Shown here: piece by piece, positions 1 through 5,925 of the stretch
Position numbering within the stretch: the first letter of the stretch is position 1
Layout: every line of letters begins with the position of its first letter
From: Methylotenera sp.
GTDB lineage: Bacteria > Pseudomonadota > Gammaproteobacteria > Burkholderiales > Methylophilaceae
Length of the DNA: 11,157 nt
Assembly (NCBI GenBank): GCA_027310735.1
Contig: DAIDAH010000074.1
Span: 1-11,157 of the forward strand
Reading direction: 5' to 3'
Program-made: the position numbers and the translations under genes
Notes under the pieces: model-generated
Told to the model about the DNA's origin: nothing
Databases searched by the model: none
What the model saw: only the letters and a program-made list of their open reading frames with translations

Positions 1-393
1 ATCAAACTCCTTGCTGGCACGTAAAGTGCGAAACTTGGCGTAGAGGCGTTCATCCTGACCTAAATCCGCATAGAAGTCAGTCAGTTTGGATAAGTTATCG
101 TTATAGGCTTCGCGTAATTCAGGGCTGTTCACCACGGCATTCATATGCCCAACTTGTGACCACGCACGAGATATTTTCTCTTCCATGTTCTCAAGTTTTA
201 GCGCAAAACTATTCCACGTCACAGGTGAGCTATCTTGAATCAGCGCTTCAATCGTGCTTTTTGCCTCATTGAGTAAAAAGTCGATGGCGGGGGATACGTG
301 CTCAGCCTTTACTTCTTCAAACTTAGGTAAGCCGGAAAAGTGTAATAGTGGATTGTTTTGTAGTTGTTGAATATCTTGCGAGTTGTTGTTCAC
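1..393 (-). CDS. prlC: Oligopeptidase A, M3 family (5' part, runs off window)
   Basis: This is the N-terminal 131 codons of a probable M3-family zinc oligopeptidase (oligopeptidase A), a cytoplasmic enzyme that degrades short peptides, including cleaved signal peptides. The opening resembles the family start: after a polar lead come NPLLHFSGLPKF and then VKAEHVSPAIDFLL, followed by helical sequence containing the WSQVGHMNAVVNSPELREAY stretch typical of the family before the catalytic domain. The HExxH zinc site would lie beyond base 1, so catalysis cannot be confirmed here. The start is GTG at 393, supported by a GAAGGA ribosome-binding site 9 bases upstream and by an in-frame TAA a little further upstream with no ATG in between. 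It lies 63 bases after the DUF4870 gene on the same strand. A related M3 peptidase such as dipeptidyl carboxypeptidase is the main alternative. Confidence 0.85.
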   Translation of the reverse strand, partial: MNNNSQDIQQLQNNPLLHFSGLPKFEEVKAEHVSPAIDFLLNEAKSTIEALIQDSSPVTWNSFALKLENMEEKISRAWSQVGHMNAVVNSPELREAYNDNLSKLTDFYADLGQDERLYAKFRTLRASKEFD

Positions 394-402
394 TGCGGTA
401 AA

Positions 403-408
403 TCCTTC
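403..408 (-). promoter_or_regulatory. Ribosome-binding site that fixes the prlC GTG start
   Basis: On the minus strand this reads GAAGGA and ends 9 bases before the GTG at 393. There is no ATG between it and the upstream in-frame stop, so it decides the non-ATG start. Confidence 0.6.
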
Positions 409-444
409 AATATTTTTTGATGCTATTTAGCTGTTTAAATAGAG

Positions 445-470
445 CTATAGGGTGACTCAATTGATTAAAC
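445..470. repeat. Direct repeat, copy 1 (after the DUF4870 gene)
   Basis: This copy has an 11-base block CTATAGGGTGA (445-455), a 7-base spacer and an 8-base block GATTAAAC (463-470), read on the plus strand. The same two blocks recur in the same order at 825-852. The copy covers the last codons and stop of the DUF4870 gene and the bases just beyond it. The function is unknown; chance is possible, but two exact blocks in the same order 380 bases apart is notable. Confidence 0.5.
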
Positions 471-813
471 GTAGCGTAAATGGATAGCGATACGTTTCGC
501 CTTTACTAGTAGCAATGGCGGCAATAATGCATAAAACAATATTGGCCAGCCAAATAATTGCCATGAATACAAAGCCAATAAGAATCCATGCTAAAAACCA
601 TGCAATAAATTGTGCCAATAGCACGCTGATTTGGAAGTTCAAAGCCTCTTTTGCCTGTGATGAGAGATATTCACTATCGTTTTTTTTCAGCACCCAGACA
701 ATGAGTGATGGCACGAATGAAAAAATTGTGCCAGCTAAATGGGTGATGGTGGCAATGTTTTTATCATCGTTACTTGGTGTATGCATGTTAGGCGTAGTCA
801 TTTCAGTAGACAC
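457..813 (-). CDS. DUF4870-type small membrane protein
   Basis: This is a 118-residue protein of the DUF4870 (Tic20-like fold) group, whose biochemical role is not established. A polar N-terminus (about 1-20) leads into a membrane segment at about 23-42, a cytoplasmic-looking charged loop KKNDSEYLSSQAKEALNFQ (43-61) carrying the family's hallmark (K)EALNFQ motif, and two more hydrophobic segments at about 62-82 and 84-103. A polar C-terminus follows. The start is GTG at 813: AGGAAG lies 7 bases upstream, whereas the alternative in-frame ATG at 801 has no ribosome-binding site. It begins 23 bases after ptsI and 63 bases before prlC, so it may be transcribed with them. It has no obvious functional link to the PTS genes, and it is bracketed by the direct repeats at 445-470 and 825-852. 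Confidence 0.85.
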   Translation of the reverse strand: MSTEMTTPNMHTPSNDDKNIATITHLAGTIFSFVPSLIVWVLKKNDSEYLSSQAKEALNFQISVLLAQFIAWFLAWILIGFVFMAIIWLANIVLCIIAAIATSKGETYRYPFTLRLIN

Positions 814-820
814 GGCGATT

Positions 821-826
821 CTTCCT
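821..826 (-). promoter_or_regulatory. Ribosome-binding site for the DUF4870 GTG start
   Basis: AGGAAG on the minus strand, 7 bases before GTG at 813. It supports GTG over the ATG at 801, and its last bases overlap the direct repeat at 825-835. Confidence 0.55.
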
Positions 827-852
827 ATAGGGTGAATTAATGTAGATTAAAC
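825..852. repeat. Direct repeat, copy 2 (ptsI end)
   Basis: CTATAGGGTGA (825-835), a 9-base spacer and GATTAAAC (845-852), matching the blocks at 445-470. It spans the last codons and stop of ptsI and the start of the leader of the DUF4870 gene. Both copies therefore sit at the 3' end of a reading frame on the minus strand. Confidence 0.5.
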
Positions 853-2585
853 TTTGCAATGAGGGGTTCAATTTTTTCTATGTCTGTCAGTCCCAGTATC
901 TTGCGGGCATTTTCATTCAGTTGGCTGATCTGGCTATGTAAAATTTGTTGTTTTACACTGAGTACGTGCGATGGGTGCATGGATAATTGACGTAGCCCCA
1001 TACCGATTAATAGCTTGGTCAGCTTGGAGTCACCAGCCATTTCGCCACATACCGAAACAGACTTTCCGAACTTTTCACCGGCTTTAATCGTCATTGAAAT
1101 GAGCTTCAATACGGATGGATGCAGTGGATTGTAAAGGTGCGCCACAGTGTCGTCGGTACGATCAATCGCCAGCGTATATTGAATCAAGTCATTGGTGCCA
1201 ATAGACATGAAGTCCAGTTCTTTAGCAAAAGCTTCTGCACTAAGTGCGGCGGCGGGGATTTCGATCATACCGCCTAGTGCGATGTGTTCATCGAACGCAA
1301 TGTTTTCTTGACGCAAGCTAATTTTAGCGCGTTCAAGTAGCAGCTTGGTTTGGCGCAATTCCGCTAGTGTTGATAGCATTGGAATCAATATTTTAATATT
1401 GCCAAAATGCGAAGCACGTAATATAGCGCGTAATTGTGTATGAAATATTGAGGGCTCTGATAAGCATAAGCGGATAGCGCGCAAGCCCAGTGCTGGGTTT
1501 GCACAGTTTACGATGCTATCTGGGTTCATTTGTTTGTCAGCGCCTAAGTCCAGTGTTCGGATCGTGACCACGGCACCTTTCATGGCTTCAGCGACAGATT
1601 TATAAGCAATAAACTGTTCTTCTTCATCGGGCATTTCACGCCGATTCATGAATAAAAACTCTGTACGATACAGGCCAATGCCTGTTGCGCCAGAAGCTTT
1701 GGCTGCGGCGGTATCATCGGGTACTTCAATATTAGCGAATAACTCTATATGCGTACCATCAATGGTAACGGCTTTAGTGGTTTTAATGAGTTGAAGTTTT
1801 TGTTGCTCAAGTTCCCATTGTTCTTGGCGCAGTTTATATTCAGCTAGAATTTCTTTAGACGGGCTAACAATGACAACACCTAGGTCGCCATCAATAATAA
1901 TCAGCTCGCCATCATTGATTAAATCACGCGCTCGCTGCAAGGCAACGATGGAAGGTATGTTAAGGCTGCGCGCTAGAATAGCGGTATGGGAGGTTACGCC
2001 GCCTACGTCTGTAATAAACGCTGCAAATTGATGCTGCTTGAATTGGATGGCATCAGCTGGTGAAATGTCGTGCGCCACTAAAATAAGTTTACGTTCTTGA
2101 TGCACTACGCTAGTTTGCTGCTCAATGGGTAACTGGCTTGGATGTCCAAGCAATACCTTAATGATGCGTTCTACGACTTGAATGACATCCTGTTTACGTT
2201 CACGTAGATATTCATCTTCAATTTGATCAAATTGATCAACAATGTCGTCCATTTGTAGCTTAATGGCCCACTCGGCATTACATTGTTCATTTTTAATGAT
2301 GTCTTTTGGGATTTCAGACAGTGATTTGTCTTCTAACATCATTAAATGCGTGCTTATAAATGCACTTATTTCTGCGGGTGCGCTCTTACGTAAGCTATGG
2401 TTAATTTGCTCTAAATCATATTTTACGGTCTTGATTGCATTGCTGAAACGCTCAATCTCATCATCAATCAAGTGATTGGGTAGTTGATAGTGCACCACTT
2501 CTAGCAATGCATTGGACACAAGATGTGCTTGCCCAATAGCAATGCCGCTGGATACGCCTACACCATGAATGCTGAAGCTAGTCAT
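837..2585 (-). CDS. ptsI: PTS Enzyme I (phosphoenolpyruvate-protein phosphotransferase)
   Basis: Cytoplasmic enzyme that takes phosphate from phosphoenolpyruvate and passes it to HPr, the first step of the phosphotransferase relay. It has 582 residues, close to the usual 570-580. The N-terminal HPr-binding and swivelling domain carries the active-site histidine in GGVTSH (His200). The C-terminal PEP-binding barrel shows LYRTEF (Arg307), TIRTLDLGAD (Arg343), GGMIEIPAA (Glu442), SIGTNDLIQYTLAIDR (Asn465, Asp466, Arg476) and VCGEMAGD (Cys513, the catalytic acid), so all key residues are present. There is no N-terminal GAF domain, so it is the ordinary EI type, not the PtsP/EI-Ntr type. The ATG at 2585 gives the expected family N-terminus (a short strand then SSGIAIG), although the ribosome-binding site is weak (AGGC). 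It lies 49 bases after ptsH and is probably co-transcribed with it. Confidence 0.97.
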   Translation of the reverse strand: MTSFSIHGVGVSSGIAIGQAHLVSNALLEVVHYQLPNHLIDDEIERFSNAIKTVKYDLEQINHSLRKSAPAEISAFISTHLMMLEDKSLSEIPKDIIKNEQCNAEWAIKLQMDDIVDQFDQIEDEYLRERKQDVIQVVERIIKVLLGHPSQLPIEQQTSVVHQERKLILVAHDISPADAIQFKQHQFAAFITDVGGVTSHTAILARSLNIPSIVALQRARDLINDGELIIIDGDLGVVIVSPSKEILAEYKLRQEQWELEQQKLQLIKTTKAVTIDGTHIELFANIEVPDDTAAAKASGATGIGLYRTEFLFMNRREMPDEEEQFIAYKSVAEAMKGAVVTIRTLDLGADKQMNPDSIVNCANPALGLRAIRLCLSEPSIFHTQLRAILRASHFGNIKILIPMLSTLAELRQTKLLLERAKISLRQENIAFDEHIALGGMIEIPAAALSAEAFAKELDFMSIGTNDLIQYTLAIDRTDDTVAHLYNPLHPSVLKLISMTIKAGEKFGKSVSVCGEMAGDSKLTKLLIGMGLRQLSMHPSHVLSVKQQILHSQISQLNENARKILGLTDIEKIEPLIAKFNLH

Positions 2586-2634
2586 TTTTAATCATGCCTG
2601 TGAACAGTAAATGCCTGAAAATGATGGGCATACA

Positions 2635-2904
2635 TTACTCGCCTTCACCAAAGTAGTCTTGAATCAGTGCTGTGAGTGCATCTAAAGCTGGGGCTTCATC
2701 TGCGCCATTCGCTTCCAACTTCACAATAGAGCCTTTGGCTGCGGCTAACATCATGACGCCCATAATGCTTTTTGCATTCACACGTCGGCCATTACGTTCA
2801 ATCCAGACTTCACTGGCAAACTTGCTGGCAGTTTGTGTAAGCTTGGTTGAGGCGCGGGCGTGTAAGCCTAATTTGTTGATAATTTCCAGTTCTTTGCTAA
2901 TCAT
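2635..2904 (-). CDS. ptsH: HPr phosphocarrier protein
   Basis: Small cytoplasmic phosphocarrier of 89 residues, the normal size. It accepts phosphate from Enzyme I at the active-site histidine in KLGLHARA (His15) and donates it to EIIA proteins. It also has the regulatory serine in NAKSIMGVMMLAA (Ser46), the site used by HPr kinase/phosphorylase, which fits the hprK gene nearby. The strong match around Ser46 suggests real HprK control and not an Npr-type carrier that has lost it, though the product of this cluster could well serve nitrogen or carbon signalling. It lies 40 bases after the EIIA gene and 49 bases before ptsI. The ribosome-binding site is weak. Confidence 0.97.
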   Translation of the reverse strand: MISKELEIINKLGLHARASTKLTQTASKFASEVWIERNGRRVNAKSIMGVMMLAAAKGSIVKLEANGADEAPALDALTALIQDYFGEGE

Positions 2905-2944
2905 TTACTTAAATCCAATTATTTTTTTCTTAGTAGCCGTTCTT

Positions 2945-3358
2945 TTAAGTTTGATCGTATCGGTCACAACTTTCTTTATTGAAATGAACAACGCCTTCGC
3001 GTCCACCACTAACGGCCTTTTCAACTAGCGCGGCAAGGGGTTCATTTCGATATGTCATGGTGCGTATTAACATTGGTAAATTAACGCCAGCTACGCCTTC
3101 CACCAAGCCAGGTTGCAATAACTGACCAACTATATTGCATGGGGTTGCGCCATACATGTCCGATAGCACCAGCACGCCATGACCACAATTTAGGTCTGAA
3201 ATTAATGCTAATGCTTTGGGTAGAAGACTGCCCTTGTCATCACTATGGTTTACGGCAAGAAATGCCAATTGCTTCGGCTCTTCTCCCATGATATGTCTAG
3301 CACACTCAATAAGGCTCGCGCCTAAGTTATCGTGTGCGATGATTAAAATACCAATCAT
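2945..3358 (-). CDS. PTS mannose-type EIIA protein
   Basis: Cytoplasmic EIIA domain of the mannose/fructose/sorbose family, 137 residues and free-standing, not fused to EIIB. It would accept phosphate from HPr. The N-terminus MIGILIIAHDNLG holds the active-site histidine (His9), and LSDMYGATPCN (Asp67) is the second conserved active-site element. GGREGV and a short polar tail close the protein. No EIIB, EIIC or EIID gene is present in the window, so a sugar-import role cannot be supported; in betaproteobacteria such orphan EIIA proteins are generally regarded as regulatory. It is followed after 40 bases by ptsH, and is preceded by a 109-base spacer after rapZ, so it may have its own promoter. 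Confidence 0.95.
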   Translation of the reverse strand: MIGILIIAHDNLGASLIECARHIMGEEPKQLAFLAVNHSDDKGSLLPKALALISDLNCGHGVLVLSDMYGATPCNIVGQLLQPGLVEGVAGVNLPMLIRTMTYRNEPLAALVEKAVSGGREGVVHFNKESCDRYDQT

Positions 3359-3433
3359 TTTTCTCTGTGTAATCTCTAATCAAAAAGCGATGTTAAGGAT
3401 AGTTTATCTGTAATAAAAGCAACTTTGAAAGAA

Positions 3434-3450
3434 TGCTCTTTTAAGAGGCA
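3434..3450 (-). terminator. Weak hairpin after rapZ, possible attenuator
   Basis: On the minus strand, TGCCTCTTAAAAGAGCA can fold into a 6-pair stem (one bulged C) with a TAAA loop. It is followed by TTCTTTC, which is only a broken T-run. It sits in the 109-base spacer between rapZ and the EIIA gene, where partial termination would separate the two groups, but the stem is too weak for confidence. Confidence 0.2.
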
Positions 3451-3467
3451 AGCTTATTTAAAGTGTC

Positions 3468-4319
3468 TTACATTAACTCTCTATGTCGAGTCAGTACTTT
3501 TTGGTGCTGTATAAAGTATTGACTCAATTTTTCAACAAAATATACAGAACGATGTTGCCCGCCTGTACAACCGATGGCAACGGTTAAATAGCTACGATTG
3601 TCCGCAACAAAACAAGGTAACCATTTTTCTATGTAATTACGTATATCTTGAAGCATATCATGTACGCTGGCTTGATCTTCTAAAAAAGTCTGTACTGCGG
3701 CATCGCGTCCGGTCAGTTCACGTAAATCCTGATCGTAATGTGGATTTGGCAGGCAACGCACATCAAATACAAAATCGGCATCAAGCGGAATGCCATGTTT
3801 AAATCCAAATGATGTAAATAGGAGCGTGAGGCCAGTATGTTTGATTGATAAAATATCTTTGACCCAGACTCTGAGAGTGTTGGCGCTAAGGTGGCTGGTA
3901 TCAATAACGTGCCCCAGTTCACCTAAGTTACCTAGTAGCTCTCGTTCAAAGGCAATACTTTCTGCAAGCGTTGCTGTGTCTGTACTTAAAGGGTGTTTAC
4001 GTCGTGTTTCACTAAATCTTTTTACCAGAGTCTCAATGTTAGACTCTAAAAATAACACTTGAGTGGCGATGTTTTGTGATTTTAGCTGCTCAATATGCGC
4101 TGGCAAAGTTTCAATCGCCGCACTGCGGCTATCAATACTAATCGCAACACGGTCGTGATTCGCAATATGTGAATTTTTAGCACTTAAATGTTCGGATATT
4201 TGTGGCAGCATTGTAGCGGGGAGGTTGTCTATACAATAGTATCCACTATCTTCCAGCGCTCTGAGTACGATGCTTTTGCCTGAACCAGAAAGGCCTGTGA
4301 CTATAATGAGCTGTTTCAT
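3468..4319 (-). CDS. rapZ: RapZ family nucleotide-binding / RNA adapter protein
   Basis: A 283-residue protein, essentially the length of E. coli RapZ (284). In E. coli, RapZ delivers the small RNA GlmZ to RNase E and so controls glucosamine-6-phosphate synthase, linking to cell-envelope precursor supply. The N-terminal domain has a Walker A loop GLSGSGKS (9-16) and the C-terminal domain carries DVRCLPNP (186-193) and GCTGGQHRSVYFVEKL (250-265), both family hallmarks. The tail is basic (Lys274, Arg278, Arg280) but not obviously the E. coli KRK-type RNA-binding end. Whether an RNA partner exists in this organism is not shown by the window. It starts 22 bases after hprK with no evident ribosome-binding site, suggesting translational coupling or a weak start. 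Confidence 0.95.
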   Translation of the reverse strand: MKQLIIVTGLSGSGKSIVLRALEDSGYYCIDNLPATMLPQISEHLSAKNSHIANHDRVAISIDSRSAAIETLPAHIEQLKSQNIATQVLFLESNIETLVKRFSETRRKHPLSTDTATLAESIAFERELLGNLGELGHVIDTSHLSANTLRVWVKDILSIKHTGLTLLFTSFGFKHGIPLDADFVFDVRCLPNPHYDQDLRELTGRDAAVQTFLEDQASVHDMLQDIRNYIEKWLPCFVADNRSYLTVAIGCTGGQHRSVYFVEKLSQYFIQHQKVLTRHRELM

Positions 4320-4341
4320 GACGATTGTTTATAACACAGTA

Positions 4342-5283
4342 TTATTTGGATTTTTTCATTTCGCGCATTTGACGCTGAGTGAATTGTTTTGTGCCATTCA
4401 CGCCACGCAATAGCAACATGTGGTTGCGAATCGCAACCTCAACCAATACCGCAATATTACGACCTGCGGCAATCGGTATATGTATCTTGGGTATTTTTAC
4501 ACCTAGTACATCTTCGTGCTCGGTTTTCACTCGAAGTCTGTCTAATGGTTGTTGCGCATGAGTGTCTGCCATTTCAAGCTGAATGATAAGATCCAGTGGC
4601 TTGGTTGGTTTGACAGAGTTGTCACCAAACAGTGCGCGAATATTTAAAATACCTAACCCACGAACTTCTAAAAAGTCTTGTAGTAACGGCGGACAGCGGC
4701 CTTCAATGCGTTCAGGCGAGATGCGAAAGAAGTCGACGATGTCATCTGCAATAATTCTGTGCCCGCGTGAAATGAGCTCTAATGCAAGTTCACTTTTACC
4801 AATGCCCGCGTCACCTTTAATCAGTGCGCCGAAGCCTTGCACCTCCATGAATACGCCGTGCCTGCTTACTGACTCTGCAACGGCTTGTGCCAGAAAGTGA
4901 CTCAAAATATCCATTAATTCCGGACTACGCAGTGTGGATGTGAATAAGGGGGTGGTGTGGCTATTTGCCGCCGCCATCAGTGTGTCTGGTACTTTCTCAC
5001 CATTGGCAACGATAATTGCGGCCAAGTCGGTTGAGTATAGATTGCCTATGGCACGTGTTGCATCAGCGGTATTCAAACTGCGTAAATAGTCCATTTCTGC
5101 ACAGCCTAGTACCTGTACGCGGTTTGGGTGGACAAAGTTAAGGTGACCAATCAGTGCCAGCGATGGTTTTGATACTGTTTCGCTTGTGAGTGTTTTTGAC
5201 CCGCCGTTCAGCCCAGCTACCCAATTCAGTTTGAGCTTACGGCGGGTTTGTTTGAATAGCTCAGCGACGTTTATTTGAGCCAT
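4342..5283 (-). CDS. hprK: HPr kinase/phosphorylase
   Basis: Bifunctional cytoplasmic enzyme that phosphorylates HPr on Ser46 using ATP or pyrophosphate and reverses the reaction with inorganic phosphate, coupling the PTS to energy and carbon status. It has 313 residues, the usual length. The N-terminal domain (about 1-130) precedes the catalytic domain with RHGVFMEV (His142), Walker A loop GDAGIGKS (157-164), acidic pair Asp181-Asp182, and the HprK signature EVRGLGILNIRALFG (206-220). The later IAAGRN loop (271-276) belongs to the oligomer and nucleotide site. Its substrate HPr, with intact Ser46, is encoded two genes downstream. It begins 49 bases after hpf with no clear ribosome-binding site. 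ptsN, which commonly sits next to hpf in related clusters, is absent between them. Confidence 0.97.
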   Translation of the reverse strand: MAQINVAELFKQTRRKLKLNWVAGLNGGSKTLTSETVSKPSLALIGHLNFVHPNRVQVLGCAEMDYLRSLNTADATRAIGNLYSTDLAAIIVANGEKVPDTLMAAANSHTTPLFTSTLRSPELMDILSHFLAQAVAESVSRHGVFMEVQGFGALIKGDAGIGKSELALELISRGHRIIADDIVDFFRISPERIEGRCPPLLQDFLEVRGLGILNIRALFGDNSVKPTKPLDLIIQLEMADTHAQQPLDRLRVKTEHEDVLGVKIPKIHIPIAAGRNIAVLVEVAIRNHMLLLRGVNGTKQFTQRQMREMKKSK

Positions 5284-5332
5284 AGATAATTAAGCGTAAT
5301 GGTTAAAAAAAATGAACGATGAGCTGGATGTA

Positions 5333-5662
5333 TTATTCTTCAATAGATTGATGTTTAACTGCACCATTTGATTTGTGGTGATCGGCATGTTTTTCTTTAT
5401 GTTTCACCACTTGACGATCCAATTTGTCGGTCAACATATCAATTGCGCTATACATGTTGTCATTTTCACACTCGGCATGTAAATCATTGCCAGGAACATG
5501 TAATGTGGCCTCTACTTTTTGGGCGAGTTTTTCTACGCTCAATGTCACTTTGATGTCAATTACGTGATCAAAATGATTCCTAATACGTGTCAACTTACTC
5601 GTGACATAATCGCGCAATGCAGGTGTTACTTCTAAGTGATGACCAGTTAATTGTAAATTCAT
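5333..5662 (-). CDS. hpf: Ribosome hibernation promoting factor, short form
   Basis: HPF/RaiA-family protein that binds the decoding centre of the 30S subunit in stationary or starved cells and stabilises idle ribosomes. It has 109 residues: the conserved core (1-85) runs from MNLQLTGHHLEVTPALRDYV through KVEATLHVPGNDLHAE to DMYSAIDMLTDKLDRQ-like sequence, including the DNMYSAIDMLTDKLDRQV segment (68-85). There is no long C-terminal dimerisation domain, so it is the short form, slightly longer than E. coli HPF (95). The extra tail, about 86-109, is rich in histidine (88, 92, 95, 96, 104) and charged residues. It has the strongest ribosome-binding site seen here, AAAAGGAG 6 bases before ATG at 5662. 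It follows rpoN, as in E. coli, after a 263-base spacer that could carry its own promoter. Confidence 0.96.
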   Translation of the reverse strand: MNLQLTGHHLEVTPALRDYVTSKLTRIRNHFDHVIDIKVTLSVEKLAQKVEATLHVPGNDLHAECENDNMYSAIDMLTDKLDRQVVKHKEKHADHHKSNGAVKHQSIEE

Positions 5663-5668
5663 GACTTG

Positions 5669-5676
5669 CTCCTTTT
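5669..5676 (-). promoter_or_regulatory. Strong ribosome-binding site of hpf
   Basis: AAAAGGAG on the minus strand with a 6-base gap to ATG at 5662. It is the best match in the window, whereas most neighbouring genes have weak or no such site, which implies a high translation rate for hpf. Confidence 0.7.
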
Positions 5677-5916
5677 ATAAATATTCTACAAGTTTTTTAA
5701 TGCTTGAAATTTCACTTTTTCTCAATTGGTACCGCTCGTAAAAGGCAGAGAGGGCGTGAAATATAAAGCACTTTAAAACCCATCGAACAATTTCAGTTTA
5801 CTACTTTAATCTGTGTCTGTGCCATAGGGATAGAGAATTTTTTATGGTTCTTTTATGTAGATGTACATGCTGTTTTAAGTAACTATATGGATTGATTTTT
5901 TCTGGTTTTATAGAAA

Positions 5917-5922
5917 ATTATA
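5917..5922 (-). promoter_or_regulatory. Candidate -10 box upstream of hpf
   Basis: An exact TATAAT on the minus strand, just past the rpoN stop. The best -35 partner is poor (TTTAAG, 16 bases upstream) and there is no TGn extension, so this is only a candidate. If used it would give hpf an untranslated leader of roughly 250 bases. Confidence 0.25.
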
Positions 5923-5925
5923 CGA

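Larger units (their letters stand above)
5663..5925 (-). other. 263-base rpoN-hpf spacer, probable hpf leader
   Basis: This is the longest non-coding stretch in the window, and it is notably AT-rich. It contains a perfect TATAAT at 5917-5922 (minus strand) right after the rpoN stop, a 10-base palindrome TGAAATTTCA at 5705-5714, and the hpf ribosome-binding site. I see no GC-rich hairpin followed by a T-run, so no rpoN terminator is supported. No convincing reading frame is present. Confidence 0.6.

Noticed and set aside
421..446. Short inverted repeat (CTATTT with AAATAG) between the DUF4870 gene and prlC
   Set aside because: Only six weak pairs, and the bases following on the minus strand are A-rich, not T-rich; not a terminator.
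801..813. ATG at 801 as the DUF4870 start
   Set aside because: No ribosome-binding site upstream; GTG at 813 has AGGAAG at good spacing.
515..835. Plus-strand frame opposite the DUF4870 gene
   Set aside because: Antisense shadow: no ribosome-binding site or domain, and the minus-strand frame has a clear family match and better start.
3790..4062. Plus-strand frame opposite rapZ, and other antisense frames over hprK, rpoN, lptA, lptC and kdsD
   Set aside because: Each lies wholly or mostly opposite a well-identified gene and shows no recognisable domain or start signal.
5808..5824. TGGCAC on the minus strand (5819-5824), resembling a sigma-54 -24 element downstream of rpoN
   Set aside because: At the required spacing the -12 element should read TTGC, with GC ten bases after GG; the sequence there is CAGA. 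No functional -24/-12 promoter is supported.
5894..5919. AT-rich hairpin (TTTTCT with AGAAAA) just after the rpoN stop
   Set aside because: The stem is weak, lacks GC pairs and is not followed by a T-run on the minus strand, so it is not a credible terminator.
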